Assembly: GCA_037783545.1 (NCBI GenBank)
Contig: JBBELK010001623.1
Span: 90,269-154,268 of the forward strand
Source of the DNA: Henricia sp. BOLD:AAB3569
Taxonomy: Eukaryota; Echinodermata; Asteroidea; Spinulosida; Echinasteridae
Reading direction: 5' to 3'
DNA: 64,000 bases
The position numbers were made by a program, and so were the translations under genes. The notes under the pieces are model-generated. The model did no database searches. It was not told the origin of the DNA and worked only from the letters and a program-made list of their open reading frames with translations. The stretch's first letter is position 1. Each line of letters begins with the position of its first letter. This document shows, in pieces, positions 46,429 to 59,363 of the stretch.

Positions 46429-49400
46429 GTGTGTCCCAAATGCCGGCAAATTTGGAAATCAAGGAATTTTCCAACCAACTTCAAATTTTGCATGCTCCAA
46501 ACTGTATATATTCCGCACTTGTCATGCAAAATTGACAGATTTTCGCTGGGAAATGACGGAGAAATTTCAGAGTTTAGGGAAAACGGAGCTCGGCTGCGTG
46601 GTTATTCCCCTAACCGTGGCTGTTGGGTCACCCTGCGCATGCGCCGCGCTGGTGTACATTTGTACGGCCGTTGACTCACCCCAGATTGTGACGGGAATTA
46701 GGTCAAAGTGTGTCCCAAATGCCGGCAAATTTGGAAATCAAGGAATTTTCCAACCAACTTCAAATTTTGCATGCTCCAAACTGTATATATTCCGCACTTG
46801 TCATGCAAAATTGACAGATTTTCGCTGGGAAATGACGGAGAAATTTCAGAGTTTAGGGAAAACGGAGCTCGGCTGCGTGGTTATTCCCCTAACCGTGGCT
46901 GTTGGGACACCCTGCGCATGCGCCGCGCTGGTGTACATTTGTACGGCCGTTGACTCACCCCAGATTGTGACGGGAATTAGGTCAAAGTGTGTCCCAAATG
47001 CCGGCAAATTTGGAAATCAAGGAATTTTCCAACCAACTTCAAATTTTGCATGCTCCAAACTGTATATATTCCGCACTTGTCATGCAAAATTGACAGATTT
47101 TCGCTGGGAAATGACGGAGAAATTTCAGAGTTTAGGGAAAACGGAGCTCGGCTGCGTGGTTATTCCCCTAACCGTGGCTGTTGGGACACCCTGCGCCGCG
47201 CTGGTGTACATTTGTACGGCCGTTGACTCACCCCAGATTGTGACGGGAATTAGGTCAAAGTGTGTCCCAAATGCCGGAAAATTTGGAAATCAAGGAATTT
47301 TCCAACCAACTTCAAATTTTGCATGCTCCAAACTGTATATATTCCGCACCTGTCATGCAAAATTGACAGATTTTCGCTGGGAAATGACGGAGAAATTTCA
47401 GAGTTTAGGGAAAACGGAGCTCGGCTGCGTGGTTATTCTCCTAACCGTGGCTGTTGGGACACCCTGCGCATGCGCCGCGCTGGTGTACATTTGTACGGCC
47501 GTTGACTCACCCCAGATTGTGACGGGAATTAGGTCAAAGTGTGTCCCAAATTCCGGCAAATTTGGAAATCAAGGAATTTTCCAACCAACTTCAAATTTTG
47601 CATGCTCCAAACTGTATATATTCCGCACTTGTCATGCAAAATTGACAGATTTTCGCTGGGAAATGACGGAGAAATTTTAGAGTTTAGGGAAAACGGAGCT
47701 CGGCTGCGTGGTTATTCCCCTAACCGTGGCTGTTGGTACACCCTGCGCCGCGCTGGTGTACATTTGTACGGCCGTTGACTCACCCCAGATTGTGACGGGA
47801 ATTAGGTCAAAGTGTGTTCCAAATGCCGGCAAATTTGGAAATCAAGGAATTTTCCAACCAACTTCAAATTTTGCATGCTCCAAACTGTATATATTCCGCA
47901 CTTGTCATGCAAAATTGACAGATTTTTGCTGGGAAATGACGGAGAAATTTCAGAGTTTAGGGAAAACGGAGCTCGGCTGCGTGGTTATTCCCCTAACCGT
48001 GGCTGTTGGGACACCCTGCGCATGCGCCGCGCTGGTGTACATTTGTACGGCCGTTGACTCACCCCAGATTGTGACGGGAATTAGGTCAAAGTGTGTCCCA
48101 AATGCCGGCAAATTTGGAAATCAAGGAATTTTCCAACCAACTTCAAATTTTGCATGCTCCAAACTGTATATATTCCGCACTTGTCATGCAAAATTGACAG
48201 ATTTTCGCTGGGAAATGACGGAGAAATTTCAGAGTTTAGGGAAAACGGAGCTCGGCTGCGTGGTTATTCCCCTAACCGTGGCTGTTGGGACACCCTGCGC
48301 ATGCGCCGCGCTGGTGTACATTTGTACGGCCGTTGACTCACCCCAGATTGTGACGGGAATTAGGTCAAAGTGTGTCCCAAATGCCGGCAAATTTGGAAAT
48401 CAAGGAATTTTCCAACCAACTTCAAATTTTGCATGCTCCAAACTGTATATATTCCGCACTTGTCATGCAAAATTGACAGATTTTCGCTGGGAAATGACGG
48501 AGAAATTTCAGAGTTTAGGGAAAACGGAGCTCGGCTGCGTGGTTATTCCCCTAACCGTGGCTGTTGGGACACCCTGCGCCGCGCTGGTGTACATTTGTAC
48601 GGCCGTTGACTCACCCCCAGATTGTGACGGGAATTAGGTCAAAGTGTGTCCCAAATGCCGGCAAATTTGGAAATCAAGGAATTTTCCAACCAACTTCAAA
48701 TTTTGCATGCTCCAAACTGTATATATTCCGCACTTGTCATGCAAAATTGACAGATTTTGGCTGGGAAATGACGAAGAAATTTCAGAGTTTAGGGAAAACG
48801 GAGCTCGGCTGCGTGGTTATTCCCCTAACCGTGGCTGTTGGGACACCCTGCGCCGCGCTGGTGTACATTTGTACGGCCGTTGACTCACCCCAGATTGTGA
48901 CGGGAATTAGGTCAAAGTGTTTCCCAAATGCCGGAAAATTTGGAAATCAAGGAATTTTCCAACCAACTTCAAATTTTGCATGCTCCAAACTGTATATATT
49001 CCGCACTTGTCATGCAAAATTGACAGATTTTCGCTGGGAAATGACGGAGAAATTTCAGAGTTTAGGGAAAACGGAGCTCGGCTGCGTGGTTATTCCCCTA
49101 ACCGTGGCTGTTGGGACACCCTGCGCATGCGCCGCGCTGGTGTACATTTGTACGGCCGTTGACTCACCCCAGATTGTGACGGGAATTAGGTCAAAGTGTG
49201 TCCCAAATGCCGGCAAATTTGGAAATCAAGGAATTTTCCAACCAACTTCAAATTTTGCATGCTCCAAACTGTATATATTCCGCACTTGTCATGCAAAATT
49301 GACAGATTTTCGCTGGGAAATGACGGAGAAATTTCAGAGTTTAGGGAAAACGGAGCTCGGCTGCGTGGTTATTCCCCTAACCGTGGCTGTTGGGACACCC

Positions 49401-49741
49401 TGCGCCGCGCTGGTGTACATTTGTACGGCCGTTGACTCACCCCAGATTGTGACGGGAATTAGGTCAAAGTGTGTCCCAAATGCCGGCAAATTTGGAAATC
49501 AAGGAATTTTCCAACCAACTTCAAATTTTGCATGCTCCAAACTGTATATATTCCGCACTTGTCATGCAAAATTGACAGATTTTCGCTGGGAAATGACGGA
49601 GAAATCTCAGAGTTTAGGGAAAACGGAGCTCGGCTGCGTGGTTATTCCCCTAACCGTGGCTGTTGGGACACCCTGCGCCGCGCTGGTGTACATTTGTACG
49701 GCCGTTGACTCACCCCAGATTGTGACGGGAATTAGGTCAAA
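46429..49741 (+). repeat. 12-mer higher-order repeat, 3313 bp, copy 1
   Basis: Twelve monomers with markers TTGGGTCACC (46624), GCCGGAAAATTT (47271), CACCTGTC (47347), AAATTCCGGC (47548), GAAATTTTAGAG (47672), GTTGGTACACC (47731), GTGTTCCAAATG (47814), GATTTTTGCTGG (47921), an extra C in CACCCCCAG (48613), and TTTTGGCTGG with GACGAAGAA (48755). Confidence 0.92.
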
Positions 49742-52502
49742 GTGTGTCCCAAATGCCGGCAAATTTGGAAATCAAGGAATTTTCCAACCAACTTCAAATT
49801 TTGCATGCTCCAAACTGTATATATTCCGCACTTGTCATGCAAAATTGACAGATTTTCGCTGGGAAATGACGGAGAAATTTCAGAGTTTAGGGAAAACGGA
49901 GCTCGGCTGCGTGGTTATTCCCCTAACCGTGGCTGTTGGGTCACCCTGCGCATGCGCCGCGCTGGTGTACATTTGTACGGCCGTTGACTCACCCCAGATT
50001 GTGACGGGAATTAGGTCAAAGTGTGTCCCAAATGCCGGCAAATTTGGAAATCAAGGAATTTTCCAACCAACTTCAAATTTTGCATGCTCCAAACTGTATA
50101 TATTCCGCACTTGTCATGCAAAATTGACAGATTTTCGCTGGGAAATGACGGAGAAATTTCAGAGTTTAGGGAAAACGGAGCTCGGCTGCGTGGTTATTCC
50201 CCTAACCGTGGCTGTTGGGACACCCTGCGCATGCGCCGCGCTGGTGTACATTTGTACGGCCGTTGACTCACCCCAGATTGTGACGGGAATTAGGTCAAAG
50301 TGTGTCCCAAATGCCGGCAAATTTGGAAATCAAGGAATTTTCCAACCAACTTCAAATTTTGCATGCTCCAAACTGTATATATTCCGCACTTGTCATGCAA
50401 AATTGACAGATTTTCGCTGGGAAATGACGGAGAAATTTCAGAGTTTAGGGAAAACGGAGCTCGGCTGCGTGGTTATTCCCCTAACCGTGGCTGTTGGGAC
50501 ACCCTGCGCCGCGCTGGTGTACATTTGTACGGCCGTTGACTCACCCCAGATTGTGACGGGAATTAGGTCAAAGTGTGTCCCAAATGCCGGAAAATTTGGA
50601 AATCAAGGAATTTTCCAACCAACTTCAAATTTTGCATGCTCCAAACTGTATATATTCCGCACCTGTCATGCAAAATTGACAGATTTTCGCTGGGAAATGA
50701 CGGAGAAATTTCAGAGTTTAGGGAAAACGGAGCTCGGCTGCGTGGTTATTCCCCTAACCGTGGCTGTTGGGACACCCTGCGCATGCGCCGCGCTGGTGTA
50801 CATTTGTACGGCCGTTGACTCACCCCAGATTGTGACGGGAATTAGGTCAAAGTGTGTCCCAAATTCCGGCAAATTTGGAAATCAAGGAATTTTCCAACCA
50901 ACTTCAAATTTTGCATGCTCCAAACTGTATATATTCCGCACTTGTCATGCAAAATTGACAGATTTTCGCTGGGAAATGACGGAGAAATTTTAGAGTTTAG
51001 GGAAAACGGAGCTCGGCTGCGTGGTTATTCCCCTAACCGTGGCTGTTGGTACACCCTGCGCCGCGCTGGTGTACATTTGTACGGCCGTTGACTCACCCCA
51101 GATTGTGACGGGAATTAGGTCAAAGTGTGTTCCAAATGCCGGCAAATTTGGAAATCAAGGAATTTTCCAACCAACTTCAAATTTTGCATGCTCCAAACTG
51201 TATATATTCCGCACTTGTCATGCAAAATTGACAGATTTTTGCTGGGAAATGACGGAGAAATTTCAGAGTTTAGGGAAAACGGAGCTCGGCTGCGTGGTTA
51301 TTCCCCTAACCGTGGCTGTTGGGACACCCTGCGCATGCGCCGCGCTGGTGTACATTTGTACGGCCGTTGACTCACCCCAGATTGTGACGGGAATTAGGTC
51401 AAAGTGTGTCCCAAATGCCGGCAAATTTGGAAATCAAGGAATTTTCCAACCAACTTCAAATTTTGCATGCTCCAAACTGTATATATTCCGCACTTGTCAT
51501 GCAAAATTGACAGATTTTCGCTGGGAAATGACGGAGAAATTTCAGAGTTTAGGGAAAACGGAGCTCGGCTGCGTGGTTATTCCCCTAACCGTGGCTGTTG
51601 GGACACCCTGCGCATGCGCCGCGCTGGTGTACATTTGTACGGCCGTTGACTCACCCCAGATTGTGACGGGAATTAGGTCAAAGTGTGTCCCAAATGCCGG
51701 CAAATTTGGAAATCAAGGAATTTTCCAACCAACTTCAAATTTTGCATGCTCCAAACTGTATATATTCCGCACTTGTCATGCAAAATTGACAGATTTTCGC
51801 TGGGAAATGACGGAGAAATTTCAGAGTTTAGGGAAAACGGAGCTCGGCTGCGTGGTTATTCCCCTAACCGTGGCTGTTGGGACACCCTGCGCCGCGCTGG
51901 TGTACATTTGTACGGCCGTTGACTCACCCCCAGATTGTGACGGGAATTAGGTCAAAGTGTGTCCCAAATGCCGGCAAATTTGGAAATCAAGGAATTTTCC
52001 AACCAACTTCAAATTTTGCATGCTCCAAACTGTATATATTCCGCACTTGTCATGCAAAATTGACAGATTTTGGCTGGGAAATGACGAAGAAATTTCAGAG
52101 TTTAGGGAAAACGGAGCTCGGCTGCGTGGTTATTCCCCTAACCGTGGCTGTTGGGACACCCTGCGCCGCGCTGGTGTACATTTGTACGGCCGTTGACTCA
52201 CCCCAGATTGTGACGGGAATTAGGTCAAAGTGTGTCCCAAATGCCGGAAAATTTGGAAATCAAGGAATTTTCCAACCAACTTCAAATTTTGCATGCTCCA
52301 AACTGTATATATTCCGCACTTGTCATGCAAAATTGACAGATTTTCGCTGGGAAATGACGGAGAAATCTCAGAGTTTAGGGAAAACGGAGCTCGGCTGCGT
52401 GGTTATTCCCCTAACCGTGGCTGTTGGGACACCCTGCGCCGCGCTGGTGTACATTTGTACGGCCGTTGACTCACCCCAGATTGTGACGGGAATTAGGTCA
52501 AA
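49742..52502 (+). repeat. 12-mer higher-order repeat, copy 2 (truncated)
   Basis: Repeats the markers at a constant offset of 3313 bp, including the one-base CACCCCCAG insertion at 51926, so that indel is real. It departs from copy 1 in the monomer at 52230, which joins GCCGGAAAATTT to a GAAATCTCAG right half of 273 bp and leads into the next family. Confidence 0.9.
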
Positions 52503-54692
52503 GTGTGTCCCAAATGCCGGCAAATTTGGAAATCAAGGAATTTTCCAACCAACTTCAAATTTTGCATGCTCCAAACTGTATATATTCCGCACTTGTCATG
52601 CAAAATTGACAGATTTTCGCTGGGAAATGACGGAGAAATCTCAGAGTTTAGGGAAAACGGAGCTCGGCTGCGTGGTTATTCCCCTAACCGTGGCTGTTGG
52701 GACACCCTGCGCCGCGCTGGTGTACATTTGTACGGCCGTTGACTCACCCCAGATTGTGACGGGAATTAGGTCAAAGTGTGTCCCAAATGCCGGCAAATTT
52801 GGAAATCAAGGAATTTTCCAACCAACTTCAAATTTTGCATGCGTCAAACTGTATATATTCCGCACTTGTCATGCAAAATTGACAGATTTTCGCTGGGAAA
52901 TGACGGAGAAATCTCAGAGTTTAGGGAAAACGGAGCTCGGCTGCGTGGTTATTCCCCTAACCGTGGCTGTTGGGACACCCTGCGCCGCGCTGGTGTACAT
53001 TTGTACGGCCGTTGACTCACCCCAGATTGTGACGGGAATTAGGTCAAAGTGTGTCCCAAATGCCGGCAAATTTGGAAATCAAGGAATTTTCCAACCAACT
53101 TCAAATGTTGCATGCTCCAAACTGTATATATTCCGCACTTGTCATGCAAAATTGACAGATTTTCGCTGGGAAATGACGGAGAAATTTCAGAGTTTAGGGA
53201 AAACGGAGCTCGGCTGCGTGGTTATTCCCCTAACCGTGGCTGTTGGGACACCCTGCGCATGCGCCGCGCTGGTGTACATTTGTACAGCCGTTGACTCACC
53301 CCAGATTGTGACGGGAATTAGGTCAAAGTGTGTCCCAAATGCCGGCAAATTTGGAAATCAAGGAATTTTCCAACCAACTTCAAATTTTGCATGCTCCAAA
53401 CTGTATATATTCCGCACTTGTCATGCAAAATTGACAGATTTTCGCTGGGAAATGACGGAGAAATTTCAGAGTTTAGGGAAAACGGAGCTCGGCTGCGTGG
53501 TTATTCCCCTAACCGTGGCTGTTGGGACACCCTGCGCCGCGCTGGTGTACATTTGTACGGCCGTTGACTCACCCCAGATTGTGACGGGAATTAGGTCAAA
53601 GTGTGTCCCAAATGCCGGCAAATTTGGAAATCAAGGAATTTTCCAACCAACTTCAAATTTTGCATGCTCCAAACTGTATATATTCCGCACTTGTCATGCA
53701 AAATTGACAGATTTTCGCTGGGAAATGACGGAGAAATCTCAGAGTTTAGGGAAAACGGAGCTCGGCTGCGTGGTTATTCCCCTAACCGTGGCTGTTGGGA
53801 CACCCTGCGCCGCGCTGGTGTACATTTGTACGGCCGTTGACTCACCCCAGATTGTGACGGGAATTAGGTCAAAGTGTGTCCCAAATGCCGGCAAATTTGG
53901 AAATCAAGGAATTTTCCAACCAAATTCAAATTTTGCATGCGTCAAACTGTATATATTCCGCACTTGTCATGCAAAATTGACAGATTTTCGCTGGGAAATG
54001 ACGGAGAAATCTCAGAGTTTAGGGAAAACGGAGCTCGGCTGCGTGGTTATTCCCCTAACCGTGGCTGTTGGGACACCCTGCGCCGCGCTGGTGTACATTT
54101 GTACGGCCGTTGACTCACCCCAGATTGTGACGGGAATTAGGTCAAAGTGTGTCCCAAATGCCGGCAAATTTGGAAATCAAGGAATTTTCCAACCAACTTC
54201 AAATGTTGCATGCTCCAAACTGTATATATTGCGCACTTGTCATGCAAAATTGACAGATTTTAGCTAGGAAATGACGGAGAAATTTCAGAGTTTAGGGAAA
54301 ACGGAGCTCGGCTGCGTGGTTATTCCCCTAACCGTGGCTGTTGGGACACCCTGCGCCGCGCTGGTGTACATTTGTACGGCCGTTGACTCACCCCAGATTG
54401 TGACGGGAATTAGGTCAAAGTGTGTCCCAAATGCCGGCAAATTTGGAAATCAAGGAATTTTCCAACCAACTTCAAATTTTGCATGCTCCAAACTGTATAT
54501 ATTCCGCACTTGTCATGCAAAATTGACAGATTTTCGCTGGGAAATGACGGAGAAATCTCAGAGTTTAGGGAAAACGGAGCTCGGCTGCGTGGTTATTCCC
54601 CTAACCGTGGCTGTTGGGACACCCTGCGCCGCGCTGGTGTACATTTGTACGGCCGTTGACTCACCCCAGATTGTGACGGGAATTAGGTCAAA
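52503..54692 (+). repeat. Tetramer higher-order repeats, 1098 then 1092 bp
   Basis: Monomers at 52503, 52776 (GCATGCGTCAAAC), 53049 (AAATGTTGCATG) and 53328 are repeated at 53601, 53874, 54147 and 54420. The third monomer is 273 rather than 279 bp in the second copy and has TTTTAGCTAGG near 54258. Confidence 0.85.
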
Positions 54693-57440
54693 GTGTGTCC
54701 CAAATGCCGGCAAATTTGGAAATCAAGGAATTTTCCAACCAACTTCAAATGTTGCATGCTCCAAACTGTATATATTCCGCACTTGTCATGCAAAATTGAC
54801 AGATTTTCGCTGGGAAATGACGGAGAAATTTCAGAGTTTAGGGAAAACGGAGCTCGGCTGCGTGGTTATTCCCCTAACCGTAGCTGTTGGGACACCCTGC
54901 GCATGCGCCGCGCTGGTGTACATTTGTACAGCCGTTGACTCACCCCAGATTGTGACGGGAATTAGGTCAAAGTGTGTCCCAAATGCCGGCAAATTTGGAA
55001 ATCAAGAATTTTCCAACCAACTTCAAATTTTGCATGCTCCAAACTGTATATATTCCGCACTTGTCATGCAAAATTGACAGATTTTCGCTGGGAAATGACG
55101 GAGAAATTTCAGAGTTTAGGGAAAACGGAGCTCGGCTGCGTGGTTATTCTCCTAACCGTGGCTGTTGGGACACCCTGCGCCGCGCTGGTGTACATTTGTA
55201 CGGCCGTTGACTCACCCCAGATTGTGACGGGAATTAGGTCAAAGTGTGTCCCAAATGCCGGCAAATTTGGAAATCAAGGAATTTTCCAACCAACTTCAAA
55301 TGTTGCATGCTCCAAACTGTATATATTGCGCACTTGTCATGCAAAATTGACAGATTTTCGCTGGGAAATGACGGAGAAATTTCAGAGTTTAGGGAAAACG
55401 GAGCTCGGCTGCGTGGTTATTCCCCTAACCGTGGCTGTTGGGACACCCTGCGCCGCGCTGGTGTACATTTGTACGGCCGTTGACTCACCCCAGATTGTGA
55501 CGGGAATTAGGTCAAAGTGTGTCCCAAATGCCGGCAAATTTGGAAATCAAGGAATTTTCCAACCAACTTCCAATTTTGCATGCTCCAAACTGTATATATT
55601 CCGCACTTGTCATGCAAAATTGACAGATTTTCGCTGGGAAATGACGGAGAAATCTCAGAGTTTAGGGAAAACGGAGCTCGGCTGCGTGGTTATTCCCCTA
55701 ACTGTGGCTGTTGGGACACCCTGCGCCGCGCTGGTGTACATTTGTACGGCCGTTGACTCACCCCAGATTGTGACGGGAATTAGGTCAAAGTGTGTCCCAA
55801 ATGCCGGCAAATTTGGAAATCAAGGAATTTTCCAACCAACTTCAAATTTTGCATGCTCCAAACTGTATATATTGCGCACTTGTCATGCAAAATTGACAGA
55901 TTTTCGCTGGGAAATGACGGAGAAATTTCAGAGTTTAGGGAAAACGGAGCTCGGCTGCGTGGTTATTCCCCTAACCGTGGCTGTTGGGACACCCTGCGCC
56001 GCGCTGGTGTACATTTGTACAGCCGTTGACTCACCCCAGATTGTGACGGGAATTAGGTCAAAGTGTGTCCCAAATGCCGGCAAATTTGGAAATCAAGGAA
56101 TTTTCCAACCAACTTCAAATTTTGCATGCTCCAAACTGTATATATTCCGCACTTGTCATGCAAAATTGACAGATTTTCGCTGGGAAATGACGGAGAAATT
56201 TCAGAGTTTAGGGAAAACGGAGCTCGGCTGCGTGGTTATTCCCCTAACCGTGGCTGTTGGGACACCCTGCGCCGCGCTGGTGTACATTTGTACGGCCGTT
56301 GACTCACCCCAGATTGTGACGGGAATTAGGTCAAAGTGTGTCCCAAATGCCGGCAAATTTGGAAATCAAGGAATTTTCCAACCAACTTCAAATTTTGCAT
56401 GCTCCAAACTATATATATTCCGCACTTGTCATGCAAAATTGACAGATTTTCGCTGGGAAATGACGGGGAAATTTCAGAGTTTAGGGAAAACGGAGCTCGG
56501 CTGCGTGGTTATTCCCCTAACCGTGGCTGTTGGGACACCCTGCGCATGCGCCGCGCTGGTGTACATTTGTACAGCCGTTGACTCACCCCAGATTGTGACG
56601 GGAATTAGGTCAAAGTGTGTCCCAAATGCCGGCAAATTTGGAAATCAAGGAATTTTCCAACCAACTTCAAATTTTGCATGCTCCAAACTGTATATATTGC
56701 GCACTTGTCATGCAAAATTGACAGATTTTCGCTAGGAAATGACGGAGAAATTTCAGAGTTTAGGGAAAACGGAGCTCGGCTGCGTGGTTATTCCCCTAAC
56801 CGTGGCTGTTGGGACACCCTGCGCCGCGCTGGTGTACATTTGTACGGCCGTTGACTCACCCCAGATTGTGACGGGAATTAGGTCAAAGTGTGTCCCAAAT
56901 GCCGGCAAATTTGGAAATCAAGGAATTTTCCAACCAACTTCAAATTTTGCATGCTCCAAACTGTATATATTCCGCACTTGTCATGGAAAATTGACAGATT
57001 TTCGCTAGGAAATGACGGAGAAATCTCAGAGTTTAGGGAAAACGGAGCTCGGCTGCGTGGTTATTCCCCTAACCGTGGCTGTTGGGACACCCTGCGCCGC
57101 GCTGGTGTACATTTTGTACGGCCGTTGACTCACCCCAGATTGTGACGGGAATTAGGTCAAAGTGTGTCCCAAATGTCGGCAAATTTGGAAATCAAGGAAT
57201 TTTCCAACCAACTTCAAATGTTGCATGCTCCAAACTGTATATATTCCGCACTTGTCACGCAAAATTGACAGATTTTCGCTGGGAAATGACGGAGAAATTT
57301 CAGAGTTTAGGGAAAACGGAGCTCGGCTGCGTGGTTATTCCCCTAACCGTGGCTGTTGGGACACCCTGCGCATGCGCCGCGCTGGTGTACATTTGTACAG
57401 CCGTTGACTCACCCCAGATTGTGACGGGAATTAGGTCAAA
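54693..57440 (+). repeat. Satellite monomers, imperfect tetramer order
   Basis: The series 54147-55243 (TATTGCGCAC, GAAATCTCAG, AAATGTTGC, CAAGAATTTT) is echoed from 55244 with less fidelity. Other marks are a G loss near 55006, TACAGCCG monomers, CGCTAGGAAATG at 56733 and 57005, TCATGGAAAATT near 56983 and an extra T in ACATTTTGTACGG near 57115. Confidence 0.8.
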
Positions 57441-59363
57441 GTGTGTCCCAAATGCCGGCAAATTTGGAAATCAAGGAATTTTCCAACCAACTTCAAATTT
57501 TGCATGCTCCAAACTGTATATATTCCGCACTTGTCATGCAAAATTGACAGATTTTCGCTGGGAAATGACGGAGAAATTTCAGAGTTTAGGGAAAACGGAG
57601 CTCGGCTGCGTGGTTATTCCCCTAACCGTGGCTGTTGGGACACCCTGCGCCGCGCTGGTGTACATTTGTACGGCCGTTGACTCACCCCAGATTTTGACGG
57701 GAATTAGGTCAAAGTGTGTCCCAAATGCCGGCAAATTTGGAAATCAAGGAATTTTCCAACCAACTTCAAATTTTGCATGCTCCAAACTGTATATATTCCG
57801 CACTTGTCATGGAAAATTGACAGATTTTCGCTAGGAAATGACGGAGAAATCTCAGAGTTTAGGGAAAACGGAGCTCGGCTGCGTGGTTATTCCCCTAACC
57901 GTGGCTGTTGGGACACCCTGCGCCGCGCTGGTGTACATTTGTACGGCCGTTGACTCACCCCAGATTGTGACGGGAATTAGGTCAAAGTGTGTCCCAAATG
58001 TCGGCAAATTTGGAAATTAAGGAATTTTCCAACCAACTTCAAATGTTGCATGCTCCAAACTGTATATATTCCGCACTTGTCATGCAAAATTGACAGATTT
58101 TCGCTGGGAAATGACGGAGAAATTTCAGAGTTTAGGGAAAACGGAGCTCGGCTGCGTGGTTATTCCCCTAACCGTGGCTGTTGGGACACCCTGCGCATGC
58201 GCCGCGCTGGTGTACATTTGTACAGCCGTTGACTCACCCCAGATTGTGACGGGAATTAGGTCAAAGTGTGTCCCAAATGCCGGCAAATTTGGAAATCAAG
58301 GAATTTTCCAACCAACTTCAAATTTTGCATGCTCCAAACTGTATATATTCCGCACTTGTCATGCAAAATTGACAGATTTTCGCTGGGAAATGACGGAGAA
58401 ATTTCAGAGTTTAGGGAAAACGGAGCTCGGCTGCGTGGTTATTCCCCTAACCGTGGCTGTTGGGACACCCTGCGCCGCGCTGGTGTACATTTGTACGGCC
58501 GTTGACTCACCCCAGATTGTGACGGGAATTAGGTCAAAGTGTGTCCCAAATGCCGGCAAATTTGGAAATCAAGGAATTTTCCAACCAACTTCAAATTTTG
58601 CATGCTCCAAACTGTATATATTGCGCACTTGTCATGCAAAATTGACAGATTTTCGCTGGGAAATGACGGAGAAATTTCAGAGTTTAGGGAAAACGGAGCT
58701 CGGCTGCGTGGTTATTCCCTTAACCGTGGCTGTTGGGACACCCTGCGCCGCGCTGGTGTACATTTGTACGGCCGTTGACTCACCCCAGATTGTGACGGGA
58801 ATTAGGTCAAAGTGTGTCCCAAATGCCGGCAAATTTGGAAATCAAGGAATTTTCCAACCAACTTCAAATTTTGCATGCTCCAAACTGTATATATTCCGCA
58901 CTTGTCATGCAAAATTGACAGATTTTCGCTGGGAAATGACGGAGAAATCTCAGAGTTTAGGGAAAACGGAGCTCGGCTGCGTGGTTATTCCCCTAACCGT
59001 GGCTGTTGGGACACCCTGCGCCGCGCTGGTGTACATTTGTACGGCCGTTGACTCACCCCAGATTGTGACGGGAATTAGGTCAAAGTGTGTCCCAAATGCC
59101 GGCAAATTTGGAAATCAAGGAATTTTCCAACCAACTTCAAATTTTGCATGCTCCAAACTGTGTATATTCCGCACTTGACATGCAAAATTGACAGATTTTC
59201 GCTGGGAAATGACGGAGAAATTTCAGAGTTTAGGGAAAACGGAGCTCGGCTGCGTGGTTATTCCCCTAACCGTGGCTGTTGGGACACCCTGCGCATGCGC
59301 CGCGCTGGTGTACATTTGTACAGCCGTTGACTCACCCCAGATTGTGACGGGAATTAGGTCAAA
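57441..59363 (+). repeat. 7-mer higher-order repeat, 1923 bp, copy 1
   Basis: Lengths 273, 273, 279, 273, 273, 273, 279. Markers: CAGATTTTGACGG (57691), TCATGGAAAATT (57809), GGAAATTAAGG (58013), AAATGTTGC (58044), TATTGCGCAC (58619), TTCCCTTAACC (58716), CTGTGTATATT and CACTTGACATGC (59158-59185). Confidence 0.93.
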
